Of a DNA stretch of 64,000 nucleotides, positions 32,291-44,439 are shown piece after piece. Under the pieces are notes generated by a model. It worked only from the letters and a program-made list of their open reading frames with translations. It had not been told where the DNA came from and did no database searches. Position numbers and translations under genes: made by a program. This stretch comes from Luffa acutangula. Its lineage: Eukaryota; Streptophyta; Magnoliopsida; Cucurbitales; Cucurbitaceae. Where the stretch lies: assembly GCA_036850905.1 (NCBI GenBank), contig CM072088.1, positions 24,736,501-24,800,500 of the forward strand, given 5' to 3'. The first letter of the stretch is position 1. Each line of letters starts with the position of its first letter.

Positions 32291-33391
32291 CTAAGAGTGG
32301 AACCATCTTGTGTTTCGATCCCCCCATTTAATCCAATCTTCCCGTGAGCGTTGTTTCCAGTAAATTTCTTCCTCCATCAGGATATTATCTAGACGTTTCT
32401 CTTCCATTTTTAAACTGATTTGGGCATTTCCATCCAGACGACCCTCATTTAGAGCTTCAATTTTCCTCTTAGCCTCTATGATTCTTGTTTTGAATTTTCC
32501 TGTCTTGTTCCTTCCCCACCGCTTTAGTTCTTCTGTAACACTTCGAATGCGGGTGAGTAAATTATTCGGCAAATCATCACCTCCACCTTTTTCCCATCCG
32601 ATTTGGATTGCTGAAATGCAGTCCTCATGGAGTGTCCAAGCTTCTTCAAATTTGAAATGAGGTTTTTTGTTCCTTGCATGGCGAGGATCTTCTGATTCTT
32701 GTAAGACAACTTCTATCACTCTATGATCTGAAGACAAAAACCCAAGATGATTAATAGTGACAGAATGATAAAGATTCAAGAAATCTACATTACCAATACA
32801 TCTGTCCAGCCTTTTACGAATAAAAGCCGGTCCAGGTTGGTTATTTTGCCACGTGAATCGATTTCCCTTAAAACCAAGATCTCGCAATGCACAGTCATTT
32901 AAGACATTCAGGAAATTTAGGCTTTCAGATCTCTCAAAATCTCCTCCTCCATCCTTTTCTTGTGCATGGGTAATTGCATTCAGATCCCCTGCTATCATCC
33001 ATGCCGTGTGAGGAATATCTGCAAGACGTCGTAATAACGTCCATGATAAATGGCAGTTTTCATGTTTTGGTTCTCCATAGAAACCTGTAAATCTAAAAAT
33101 TTTACCTTGAAACTCAATATTAGTATCAATATGGACTTTAGAGTAGGAAATAATATTTAAATTAACAGAAGATTGCCAAAACAAAGCTAGTCCACCACTC
33201 AGACCATTACAATTCACAACAAAAGCATTTTGAAACATAAGATTCTCCTTAAGAGCATACATACGATTTTGCTTAGCCTTTGTTTCCATTAAGAACACAA
33301 CTTGGGGATTTTTTTCTCGCACCAAATCTTTTAGTGCCCGGAATGTTCGAGGATTCCCCGCCCCCCGAGCATTCCAACTAAATATTTTCAT
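32291..33391 (-). pseudogene. LINE ORF2 N-terminal part: AP-type endonuclease
   Basis: The open frame of 366 codons starts MKIFSWNARGAGNPRTFRAL and has the endonuclease/exonuclease/phosphatase fold landmarks: N7 in SWNARG, METKAK (catalytic E), FTGFYGEP, AGDLNAI (D and N), and LSSDHRVI (catalytic SDH). This enzyme nicks target DNA to prime reverse transcription. It ends with GDRNTRWFHS, the stretch normally just upstream of the RT domain, where family G interrupts it. The start codon overlaps the ORF1 stop as ATGA (33388-33391). Confidence 0.92.
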
Positions 33392-35108
33392 GGCTCCCGA
33401 CGGGCCTGTTGCTCAGGCTCCACCGATAGAATTTCATCATTTAGTGGAATTAGAGATTTGAGTTTCTTGTCTAAGCTTCCTACCAAAACCTCATCCTCTG
33501 CAGCTCTCTTTTTTCTAGCCAACTTCATGTAAATTGTGGATTGGTCACTCTGAGTATGTTCTCCCTGCCTATTTGTTCTTTTCCAACCTTTTAACGGCTT
33601 GAGAAGAGAAACGTCCTCCTGCTTTTCCTTTTTTCCACTTTCCGAGACTACATTTGTGTGTTGCTCCTGTTTTTTATTTGCCATTAGAATTTCCGTTGGA
33701 CTAGGCTGAACGTTGGGCCAGATTTCGTCCATTTTAGTGTCATCATTGGAGGGAACTGGACTTAAATTATCTTGCCCATGAATAAATTCAAGGTTCTCGT
33801 TGGATGGCTGATGTTCCTTAGGCTGATTTGGGCTGGTGGTTATTTGGGCTGAAATGGGTTGATCCTTTGACTTGGGCCCAAATTGATTTCCATGAGCATC
33901 AGTAAATGTTTGCCTAAGTCACCCAATTGCTTGCCGCCGCTACCTTTCCCTTCGCCCTCTGTGATATCGCTAGTTTTTAGGGATCTTCGGCCGTTGCAGT
34001 CATTTATTCCATCTCCCTCCTTTCCGGAAAAAACGTCATCTGCATTTTTATGGAAAGAAACCGTGATATTAGCGTTACCTAAGGATATTGGGTAATTAAA
34101 CCCCGTAGTTGCCGCTTGGAGCTTTGAATGCGGAGGAGACAGGTCGTCAACGCCGATTGCAGTGGTCGTCCGGTGGTCAGTTTCAGCCTGTTGATTGCCA
34201 CTACATCCTTTCGAGTTTTGTGAATCGACTGTATCAAAGTCTTCATCGTGATCGGAATCGTGACCGGAATCTCGTTCATCCTCCATTGGTTCAAATCGCC
34301 ACGATTGCTTGGCCCACCGTCTGTTACCAAAGCGTCCTCTGCCCCCTCGGTACCAATCGAATCCTCGGCCGCTTGCGTAAATACGATTTTTTCTAGGAGG
34401 AGTAGCCGCTCGCATCCATGATCCAAATTGCTTTTCTAGTTTCGCCTGTGTTTTTAGCAGTGGGCACGAACCATCGTTGTGGTCGATCATTCCGCAAAAA
34501 TAACAGAAATCTGGTAATCTCTCATACTTAATCGCCACCATGATTTTTCCCGATGGTCCGCCATTGATAGTTAATCCCCTACATAAAGGCTCGTCAATCT
34601 TCATCGTGATCCGAACTCGAAGAAAACGACCCCAACATTCATCCAATTCGTTCGTATCGATTCTCTGAACAGTCCCTATTCTGCTCCCAAGCGTTTGTGC
34701 CACCGTGTCATTTCGTAGTCCAAGCGGAAGATTGTGAAATTGAACCCAAAATTGTGGTTCATCAAAAACCATATCTTAAGTTGTTGGAGCTTTGAGTAGG
34801 ATTAAGTTACCGTCAAAGCACCACGGACTTTCTTCCACGATTCTGTCTCTTCCCGAGTTGGATTGTGGATTGATAAGAAAGAGGTTATCCCCAACGTTAT
34901 CAATGGAAATCCCTCGACAGAAATGCCATACGTTTGTCATAGTTCTCCGAAATGCATCAATGTTGATAGTCCTTTGAGATACAACCTTCCCTACCAAACA
35001 ATTTTGGAGCTTGGCCGGGCTTTCAGGTAAGCCTAACTCCGATGTGTTTATTCCGCTCAATTCCTTCTGTGAAAGTTTGAGCGCTGAGAGCTTATTGATT
35101 ACATCCAT
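33388..35108 (-). pseudogene. LINE ORF1 (DUF4283/CCHC nucleic-acid-binding protein), broken
   Basis: Three open pieces make up one ORF1. 35108-34776 begins MDVINKLSALKLSQKEL and carries a DUF4283-like segment (SPWCFDGNLILL). An in-frame TAA at 34776-34778 precedes PQFWVQFHNLPLG and a zinc knuckle CYFCGMIDHNDGSC (C-x2-C-x4-H-x4-C). A one-base frame change near 33880-33915 shifts to the last piece, which ends ARREP at 33388. ORF1 proteins of plant L1 elements bind LINE RNA. With one stop and one frameshift it is inactive. Confidence 0.88.
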
Positions 35109-35355
35109 GGCTGACAGTAATCCTTCAAGAGAAGGAGGAAGACAGGCTACAGAAACCGCCTGAGAGAAACTCCTCTGAACAGAGATAGCTACTTGTTTAT
35201 CCTTCTAAAAATCAATCAATTTCCAGTCCTAGAGAACGTACTCACCGATTGTGAAAAAGAATTGAAGATCTTCGAAGCGGAGGCTTTAAGCAGATCTTTC
35301 CTTTGCATTCATTTATTTGATATCATTTGGATTTTAATTTCATCCGGTAGCCGAG
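35109..35355 (+). promoter_or_regulatory. Intergenic region between LINE 5' end and FYVE gene start
   Basis: About 35109-35180 looks like the LINE leader (purine-rich on this strand). The rest should be the gene's 5' UTR or proximal promoter. I see no clear TATA box. The two units diverge from this 247-bp interval, so the LINE inserted very close to, or within, the gene's promoter or leader. Confidence 0.5.
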
Positions 35356-38300
35356 ATGTTGGAGAAGATCGGATTGCCGGCTAGGCCATCTTTGCGAGGG
35401 AACAACTGGGTGGTCGATGCTTCTCATTGTCAAGGATGTTCCTCTCAGTTCACCTTCATCAATCGCAAGGTCTTCTATTACTTTTGATCTTTGATTGGAT
35501 GATTCTTTTTATTCTTTTCTTAGTTGGAAATAATGAAGCCAAATTTTGTTCTTCAAAATGTACGGTTTCTTTGTATGGAACTGTAAGGGATTGACTTGGT
35601 TTTAATTGGACAAGGGTACTAGGGCTGAAATCAAGATGACTGCTCAATCAGGATAGGTGCCTCTAATGAACAAAACTATCCTAATAAGAATTTCAAATTT
35701 TTGATAGAAATATAACTAAAACGGATGTATAAATTGTTGAATATAGCTGATGGCCCTTGTTAACTATTTGAATTTTCAGCATCATTGTCGGAGGTGTGGG
35801 GGAATATTTTGCAATAGTTGCACGCAGCACAGAATGGTTTTGTGTGGACAAGGTGACTCGCCTGTGCGCATATGCGAACCTTGCAAGAATCTAGAAGAAG
35901 CTGCAAGGTTTGAGCTTCGGCATGGACACAGAAGCAGAACTGGAAGAGGTATATAATGAAGTCAATTGTTCAAGTTTATTAATTTGGTGGTCATTGTACG
36001 TGCGAAGATTTATTTATAGAAAACTCTTATCTATAACTACAATTTGAACTTGTTCGTTTTTAAGCTTTGTGCAATTCATTGACATGTTAGGCGCAGAATG
36101 CATTCTTACCATACCCACGTATAACTTCTTCCGTCATTATTTATTTTGTCCTCTCTCTCTCAGTTTTTTTTTTTTATAAAAATTATATCGTTACTATTTA
36201 TCATGTAGGTAGCTCGAAGTCAACAAAGCCTGAGGATGAAATTTTGGCCCAGATTCTTGGCAGTGATAGAAAGGAATCATCATCTTCAGTGCAAGAATCA
36301 AGTGCCAACAATTTTTCTACTATTGGAAGGACTACCAGTGGTATACAGAGTTCAAATACTCAAGAGTTTATAAACCTTGATAGGGAAGGAGAAGCATCCA
36401 GTAGTTTAACTAATCATCTAGAGAATAATATGGAATCTAGTAGTCCGGAGCAATTGCGGCAGCAAGCTTTAGATGAAAAGAAGAAATATAAAGTTCTTAA
36501 AGGAGAGGGTAAGTCTGAGGAAGCTTTAAAAGCTTTTAAGAGAGGAAAAGAACTTGAGAGGAAGGCTGACGCTTTGGAAATTTCCATAAGAAGAAGTCGT
36601 AGAAAAGCTTTAACTTCTGGTAGTGCAGGTGAAGACCAAGATATAGGTGGCTCTAAAGAATCTGGTAGGAAAATGAAGCCTAGTCCACAAAGTAGTAAAG
36701 AAAAGCATGACCTTAATGCTGAACTCAGAGAGCTTGGGTGGTCTGATATGGATCTCCATGCTGAGGATAAAAAATCAGCTACAATGAGTTTAGAGGGTGA
36801 ACTATCTTCTCTTCTTGGGGGAGTTCTACCAAAGACGGACAAAGCTAAGAGTGTTCACAGCATTGATAATACCCAGGTTGTTGCTCGTAAAAGAAAAGCT
36901 CTAATGTTGAAACGTGAAGGCAAACTAGCAGAAGCGAAGGAGGAACTTAAGAAAGCTAAAGTTTTAGAAAAGCACCTTGAAGAACAAGAACTCTTGGCTG
37001 GGGCTGAGGAGGAGTCAGATGATGAGCTATCTGTGTTGGTGCGTAGTTTGGATGATAATAAACATGAAGATATTTCATTCCAGTACAAGGAAAATCTTGA
37101 TTTTGATCTTGATAACCTTTTAGGTGCTGCTAATAATATCATTGCTGATAGTAACTTTGAAGTGACAGATGAGGACATGGAAGATCCAGAAATGTCTGCT
37201 GCTTTAGAATCATTAGGATGGACTGAGGATTCCCATAACACTGAAAACATTGTGTCCCAACCTTCTTCTGGTTCTAGGGAATCAATAATAACTGAAATAA
37301 CTTCCTTGAAAAGAGAGGCTCTTAATCAAAAGCGTGCAGGTAATATTGCAGTGGCTATGGAACAACTTAAGAAAGCCAAGATCCTCGAGAGAGACCTTGA
37401 AAACTTCGGCTCTCAAGAAGATAGTCATGTTTCAGGTGGTGGCAGTGTTGAAACAACAGAAGTCGTGAATCCTAAACTTCCTTCAAAAAATAAATTAGCT
37501 ATTCAGAAAGAGCTTCTTGCTATAAAAAAAAAAGCCTTAGCCTTAAGAAGGGAAGAAAGATTGGATGAGGCAGAAAAAGAATTGAACAAATGCAAGGTCC
37601 TTGAAAATCAACTTGAACAAGCGGCTGAAGCTTCAAGGGGGAACAACACAGAGGTGCGTGCTGGTGTTGGGAATAAGGATCCACATTTGCTCTCTAAGGA
37701 TCTCAATAGAAATTTGCTAGATGTGGAAGCGGTAGAAGATGTAACAGATCAGGAAATGCATGACCCTGAATATCTTGCCGTTCTCAAGAATTTAGGTTGG
37801 AATGACAAAGATGATGAATTGGTGGTCCCTTCAAAGCCCTCTAAACTAGCTGGTTTTCTTCCTGTGCAACCAAGTGAGTCATCTGCAAATTATGCTCCTA
37901 AATACGCAGCTAGGCCACTTAGAAGAAAGGCTGAAGTCCAGAGAGAACTTTTGGGATTGAAAAGAAAAGCTCTATCTCTTAGACGCCAAGGTGAGACTGA
38001 GGCAGCAGAGGAAGTGATGCTAAAGACAAAAGCCTTAGAGGCTGAGATGGAGGAGATAGAAAGTAGGGATAGGATTAGGACTGAATTTAGTGGGAACCAA
38101 GAGAACATTCACAAAGTTTCTTCTGGAAGGGTGGTTGATGAAGGTGATGATGGTGATGTCACAGAGGAAGATATGAACGACCCGACATTACTAGCTGTTC
38201 TCCAGAATTTGGGATGGAACGGTGATGAGGTTGAACCTGTAAATAAGCAGGTTAAGCCAATTAAAGAGGATGCAAAGCCAACTGTTAACCAATCATCTTC

Positions 38301-39891
38301 TACAATCAATATTGCTGCACCACAAAGTAGAAGTGAAATTCAGAGAGAGATTTTAAATTTGAAAAGAAAGGCACTCGCCCTTAGAAGGAAAGGAGACATT
38401 GATGAGGCTGAGGAAGTATTGAAAAGGGCAAAGGTGTTGGAGATCCAAATGGGTGAACTGGATACTCCAAAACCGACGGGTGTTCTTGATAGTGCTGAGG
38501 ATGACAAGCCTAAAGTTTTTAGAGCATTGGAAGGAGATAAAATGCAAGACCGTGAGAAGGCTGTGGAGAAGGTAATCAATGGATCAGAACAAGTTGCAGT
38601 GGGTCTGAAGGAAGAAGTACCAGATCTGTCTATGGATTTAAAATTTTCCAAAGGTGATTCAATTCATTCCCGTCTGCAGAATTTTGACCAATCTGACTGC
38701 TTAAATTCTAAGCAGCACCAAGCATCGCTTAGAGAAGGTGCTTCAGGTGGAAATAATGTGCTGGAAGGTAAGAGAACCGCTGAAGCTTTTAGTTGCATTC
38801 ATCAACGCAGTGAGAATGTGAATACATATTTGACAGGAAATAACTGGATATCTCATGTAGGTGATGGACGGCAAGATGATCTATCAATCCCTCATTCTGA
38901 TGTTATGTCTAATGCTGGCCCTTCCACGGAGTACAGGTTTCAGCCAATTTCTACTGTCCCAAACAAAGATCATTTCAGCATCGGAAAACAAGGCAATGTA
39001 GTTGATTATGATGGAAAACGTTACCAAGCAGATAACTCCTCTCAGGACTCTAGTTCTCAGAGCAACGAAAGCTCCCTGCGCCAAGAAATTTTGGCTCACA
39101 AGAAGAAGGCAGTTGCATTAAAGAGAGAGGGAAAACTATCAGAAGCTCGAGAAGAACTTCGACAGGCAAAGTTTTTGGAGAGATCTCTTGAGGAAAACAA
39201 TGGTCAGGTTCAACTTAATTCAAAAGGTTCGTCAATTTCCACAAACAATGTACCATCACCTGACCGGAAGGAGTTTAACCCATCAACTGTGGAACATAAA
39301 CCATCGCCTGACCGGAAGCAGTCTAGTCCATCAATTGTGGAACAAAAACCATCACCTGACCGGAAGCAGTCTAGCCCATCAACTGTGGAACAGAAACCAA
39401 CGTCTGCTCGTGACCGCTTCAAGTTGCAGCAAGAGTCGCTCAAGCACAAGCGACAGGCACTGAAATTTCGTAGAGAGGATCGAACACAAGAGGCCGATGC
39501 AGAGTTTGAAAAGGCTAAGGCCATTGAAGCGCAGTTAGAGCAGTTTGCTGACTCCACAAAATCATCTGTGGATGGAGAAGAGCATGTAAGAGATGTAAGT
39601 GTTGAGGATTTTCTCGGTCCTCAACTGCTCTCTGCCTTGAAAGCTATTGGTTTGGAAGATCCAACTCCAAGCATATCTAGGGGGCAAGAAACATCAAAGC
39701 CTCCACCAAGAGTCGGCACTGATAAGATGGAAAGTACAGACTTAGAAAGAAGTCAACTGGAGGAACGTATCAAGGTAGAAAAGGTGAAGGCAGTGAACTT
39801 GAAACGATTGGGAAAGCAAGCTGAGGCCTTGGATGCTTTGCGGCGAGCCAAACTCTATGAAAAGAAGTTGAATTCCTTAGTATCGAATTGA
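35356..39891 (+). CDS. FYVE zinc-finger protein with nine two-helix repeats (host gene, 3 exons)
   Basis: Exons 35356-35469, 35780-35948 and 36209-39891 join in frame to 1321 codons; introns are GT-AG. Residues 18-73 form a FYVE finger: WVVD (18-21), RKHHCR (37-42), RIC (68-70) and eight Cys (25, 28, 41, 44, 49, 52, 70, 73). FYVE fingers bind phosphatidylinositol 3-phosphate on endosomal membranes. The rest is charged and carries nine copies of a ~42-residue helical unit, core KRKALALRR-G...EAEE-L--AKVLE, at about 176, 318, 457, 526, 671, 805, 1051, 1167 and 1278. A D-P-x-LLAVL-x-LGW motif recurs at about 262, 413, 606, 745 and 1224. The start gives the full finger; exon 3 alone lacks it. From memory the closest relative is Arabidopsis At1g61690, annotated as phosphoinositide-binding. 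A role in endosomal trafficking is inferred. Confidence 0.95.
35470..35779 (+). other. Intron 1 of the FYVE gene
   Basis: AAG|GTCTTC donor and TTTTCAG|CAT acceptor, 310 bp, phase 0. It splits the RKHHCR lipid-binding motif between K38 and H39. Confidence 0.9.
35949..36208 (+). other. Intron 2 of the FYVE gene
   Basis: AGAG|GTATAT donor and ATGTAG|GTAGC acceptor, 260 bp, phase 1, with a long T run near 36165. It separates the FYVE exon from the repeat-bearing exon. Confidence 0.85.
39259..39396 (+). repeat. 54-bp (18-codon) in-frame repeats in the FYVE gene
   Basis: Three to four copies of a unit encoding PSPDRKQSSPSTVEQK lie in the linker between helical repeats 7 and 8. They are Ser/Pro-rich and probably disordered. 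Confidence 0.85.
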
Positions 39892-40190
39892 GAAATGTTA
39901 AACCTGCTCTGCTTGACCTATATGATTTTCCTGGATGCCTTCAAAACTGATTGTGTGAGATATTGAATGCCTCTTTCAATTGATTTTTCAAAACTGTTGT
40001 GTTCTTTATTTGTTCATTTTAGTATATTTGGTATATATTGGTTTATTGTTATGTTATTGACAAAGTTTTGAACTTGTTGAACTGATGTGTTGAACTGTCA
40101 TGTGATTTATGCTGAGATGTTGTGATGTGGACTTGATGTGATAAGCATGTTATGTCATTGTGGTTGGTTGCAGCGCATGATTTTTAATGT
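39892..40190 (+). other. 3' flank of the FYVE gene
   Basis: It should hold the 3' UTR; T-rich sequence at 39990-40060 could serve polyadenylation, but no AATAAA is present. Somewhere in this stretch it passes into the truncated LTR of element K; the exact junction is not visible. Confidence 0.4.
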
Positions 40191-40384
40191 TGTGAGTTTG
40201 CACTGTACTTTTGGTTGTTGCAAAGACTAAAAGCATGATGTGAGATAGAAAAGCATGGATGGAATGAACATTTTGGGTTGTGTGCATGTCATTGGTATAA
40301 ACATGGTCTAAAAGCATGATGAGTAGGATTCATGCATTTTAGTGAGATTGTGAGGTCAGAGAACCTTGTGTTTTAAAAAGGAAA

Positions 40385-40700
40385 GTTAGGTGATTACCAG
40401 GTGCCTTGGGTAAAAATGGTCGAGGGGTGGTATGTCACCAATGAACTAAGAGGAGCATTGGGTTGCCTTGGGTATTATGGCCAGGGGACGATTTGATGAG
40501 TCTATACATTATGAAAGTCATCGGGTGCCTTGGGTAATATGGCCAAGGGGCGATGTACAGTTTGATCGTGAAGTCATCGAGTGCCTTGGGTAATATGGCC
40601 AAGGGGCGATGCACAGCTCGAGGCCTTGGGTAATATGGTCAAGGGTCGAACGCTGAGCACCATAGAGAAATGTCGAGGCCCTGGGTAATATGGTCAGGGG
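40385..40700. repeat. Short tandem units in the K LTR
   Basis: The core 'ccttgggtaatatggccaag' recurs six or more times with spacing of roughly 50-70 bp and imperfect matching. Confidence 0.7.
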
Positions 40701-41413
40701 TTGGCGTGACTCGAAGGAATCAGTCTCAGAGAGCTTGTGAGGGCTACAAGTATTGAGTGAGCATGGCATGGTGCGGAATTCATGTGTTAGGTGCATAGTT
40801 AGTTGAACGTTTACATAATTGAGCATGTTACAATATGTATGATGTCCACCTCGTATATAAGGCATGATATTGTGATTGTAAAGTATGATGTTTTCTATGT
40901 ATGATGTATGATGTTTGATGGCTCTTCAGGTGTGAGTCACTTACTCAGTACCGTGGTTTTGTACTGACCCACCACCAGATTTTGCAGGTGATGAGGAATA
41001 CTACGAGCCTGGTGATGCTGAGGAGCAGGCTTGAGAAAGCAGAGTTTAAGAGTTTATTTCATTATTATGTTCTAGTTGTTTAAACAATGTTAGGAGAGAT
41101 AAAATTTTGTGTTGGTCAGGAGGCGCTGTTTAGAATAATGGTTATTTATTTTCTTCGTTTAGTGTTTTGAATTAGACTCAATTTGAAGTGCTATAACTGA
41201 ATGGGAATGGTTACGAGATCTGACTCGTAATCGTGTTGCATCTTTAGTTGGAGTTATGTTAATTCTTTAGCAGGTTGTCAAATTTTGGTTTAAGCAAATT
41301 ACGTCGTTATGCTGCCGAATTTTCTGTTGCCCCTTAAAGAATAATGTGACTGAGATTAGTGGTGCGTCGTCGGTTGAATGGATGGATGTAAGATAAGATG
41401 ATAAATATTAATA

Positions 41414-42953
41414 AAGATAAATTCAGCCAACCCTAGTGCAAGTATACACTGTCGCACGTAGTAATAAAAACCTTAGAAGTATTCCAAGGGTATCGATCCC
41501 GAAACTGCTCAACTTGATTGCTTAAAAATAGGTAACCAAAGAAATAAGATTGATGATTGGTTTTTAGAAAAAAGTAAATAACACAAACAAATAAATAAAA
41601 GAATAACAATAAAGAATAAAACGATGTATTCATCCCAAAGGCAATAACATTAATCATGGATTATTTAATCTTAAGCCTATTCAATGCATTGGGTCAAATT
41701 TAACTCCTATTTGGCCTTGCTCCCAAGAACCGTTAGAAGGCTAAGCGAGTACTATTATGCACATTTCTGTGACTCCCAAGAACCGTTAGAAGGCTAAGCG
41801 AGTACTATTATGCACATTTCTGTGACTCGACTCTGACACATAGATAATTCACAATTGCAATCTATAACCCTATAGTCGATATAAGGTGTCTTAGGCAGCT
41901 TGCCCTATACCGCCGAACAATCTCTTTCGAACTTTTTCTCTTATATCACCTTTATGAGAACTGATATTGTCTGTCTCTTTCAAGATCAAACTCACATAGC
42001 ATGCAAAGTCTAAGTGATCAAGTTAAACTCAGCAAGATCAGAGTGATAATCAATAAAGAATGACATGCATTGAACAACACTTAAGCAAATAAAACACTTT
42101 CAAGCTATTGAACCATAAGGGAATTCACCATATTGAACCCGTCAACGGAATTTAGCAACTCATGGTGAGATAAAGTGCAAATGAATACATTTTCATTGAT
42201 AATAAGAAGTAAAAAATATAGATAAATGAAAAGTATCAAAAGCTGGAAATAATGACAGTAGCCAAATACTATGGGTTTTCTATTTATCCAATCATTCTAG
42301 AGTTCTCTTAGACACTCCCCTCTCTCGCTTTTACAAGTGGGAATGGGTGAAAATCCCTACAAACCCTAAGGTTTGATGTCTACCTAAGGTTAGAATTTAG
42401 TCATCTAAGAAGGACCTCGGGCATCCCTACTCATAGGCGTCAACTAGGGTTTTGTCACCACCCTCTTCTTCCAAATGAGCTCTGCTTGAATTTGACTTCG
42501 AATCTCGAGCTTATATAGTGTGGAAAATGGTTTAGGAGCCGCGAAATAGGTGCTGGAAGGTAGCCCAGTCGGTTTCAGGGTCAAAACAGCCGGTTAGGTG
42601 CAAAGAAGTCTCGTTCAAAATGACCCACGGACGACTTGAAATTGCCTCTGTTTTTCCAGAAATACGGTCACATTTCATTTTGCCTTCCCAAAAATGCGAT
42701 CGCATTTCTGGGAAAATTCTAGCTTCTCCTCTGTTTTTCTGCACAACAACAAACCTAGTCAAATTCTCTTAAAATTAAGTCTTTTTAAGCACAAATGAGT
42801 ACAATTTGACAAAAGTGAATCTCAACACCCTAACTTATCAACCTTAACATATTTTGAGCTCGGGAATAGTAAAATCGATCTAAACATGCAATATTTGACA
42901 AGGAAATGAGCTAAATATAAGGGTAAAATATGTATATTTTTTTACCCAAATCA
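41414..42953 (-). mobile_element. Family F LTR inserted in the K LTR
   Basis: A 1540-bp block flanked by the direct repeat ATTAATA (41407-41413 and 42954-42960). On the minus strand it begins TGATTTGGGTAAAA and ends past the conserved tail (TGTATACTTGCACTAGGG). That tail resembles family A (TGTGTATACTTGCACAGAG) and family H, so it is an Athila-like LTR. A 48-bp duplication near 41730-41820 is inside it. No coding. Confidence 0.6.
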
Positions 42954-43002
42954 ATTAATAGTTCTCTTAGATAGTCTCTTGAGGTTTTGGGGACGTTACA
43001 GT

Positions 43003-43014
43003 TGGTATCAGAGC
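43003..43014 (+). promoter_or_regulatory. Primer-binding site of element K
   Basis: TGGTATCAGAGC (initiator tRNA-Met type) two bases after the LTR end. Confidence 0.85.
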
Positions 43015-44439
43015 TGAGTTGTTCTTGTAGACTAATCTAGGCAAACCTAGATTGTAAGTTGTAACTGGTGTAGGGTTAGGTGAAATGTCTTTCTCAACCT
43101 CCTCTCCATCACCAGGTACTTAGATGCGTAATTACTATTATAAATGATTGATTGATTGCCTTGTGTGAATATTGCTTGGCTTGCTTGATTTTCTTGTATT
43201 TTAACCCTGACTTGCATGATTTTTGAATTGTTTGTATGTATGCTCGTTATGCGTTAGTACAATTAATCCTAGGGTTAGTGTGCCTTAATCATGCTTGGTC
43301 AGTCAGATCAATTAGTGACTCTAGCGTTTCATCCTTAGACAATGCCTCCTCGTGGATGAAGACCTAGAGGCCAGGGCAACAGGTAGGAGAACGTAGAAGA
43401 AGCGGCTGGAGCTCAACAAGGAGCAAACCCTCCTCCACCTCCTGTCATTCCTCAGGTGGTCCTCACACCAGAGACTCTACAAACCTTGCTGGCCAACGTG
43501 GATCAGAGGAATGATAGGCGGCCAAGAAATCAATGTCTGGGTCCTGTTACACCAAACGACTCTCAGTTCATCAGAGATTTTAAGCGCTATGGACCTCCAA
43601 CGTTTGATGGTCGTTCAGAGGAAGCCACTGCGGCAGAGCAGTGGATCACATACCTTGAAGCCATGTATGAGTACCTGGATTGTGAAGATCGTTTGAATGT
43701 AAGAGGAGCAGTCTTCATGTTCCGGGTTAAAGCTCGGATGTGGTGGAAATCTATGGAAGGAAGCCTCTGAGGAATTTTAAGATGAGCTAGTGACTTGGTC
43801 AAAGTTCAAGGATCTCCTGTACGATTATTACTTTCCAGATATTGTCAAGGATGACAAGGAAACCGAATTTCTGCACTTGGTTCAAGGCAACATGTTAGTG
43901 GTCCAATATGAGAGGAAACTATTTGGTGATTCGCTCTGGACCTAGTCAGCACTCCTGAGCGGAAGGTTAAAAGGTTTATCAGAGGCTTGAAAGAGGAGAT
44001 TCGAGGCTCAGTGGCCCTGAAAGAGCCTACCACATTTGCTGCGGCGCTCAAGGGCGCTTTGATTATGGATAAGAATGTTTTGAAAAGGCTTAACAACCTC
44101 GCTGGAAAATCGGTTCTACATCAGGGGTCAAGAGACAACCTTCATCGAAAAATTACCCTAGCAAAAATCCACGACATTAGACTCAAGGGCAAGCTCCTCC
44201 ACCTGTGTGCAACATTTGCAATACGCGTCATAATGGACAATGTTGGTCTGGGCAAAAGCTTTGCTTTAAATGCGGAAAGAAGGGCCATTATGCCAGACTC
44301 TGTCCTAACAAAGGTGAGCCAGGTATTGAGAATCCAGCCCCAAAGGGCCTTCAAACGCCTACTCATGGGAACAATCAGAAGGCGCGAGTCTTTGCACTCA
44401 CTAAGGAAGAAGTTGAAGAAGCCAATGCAGTGGTGACAG

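Larger units (their letters stand above)
40191..43000 (+). mobile_element. 5' LTR of element K (Tekay-like), 5'-truncated and interrupted
   Basis: Its sequence at about 40191-41413 resumes at 42961-43000 and ends GGGGACGTTACA just before the primer-binding site. It contains repeated 'gccttgggtaatatggccaa' units (about 40400-40700), typical of Del-type LTRs. The expected TGTAAC start is missing. The interruption is a separate LTR at 41414-42953. Confidence 0.65.

Noticed and set aside
30179..33391. Twin-primed 5' inversion of the LINE
   Set aside because: The order of halves on the chromosome is the reverse of what twin priming produces.
36414..36842. Minus-strand frames opposite the FYVE exon (36414-36842, 36855-37250, 38109-38309, 39210-39557)
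   Set aside because: Shadows of the coding strand, Ser/Leu-rich complements of Lys/Glu codons.
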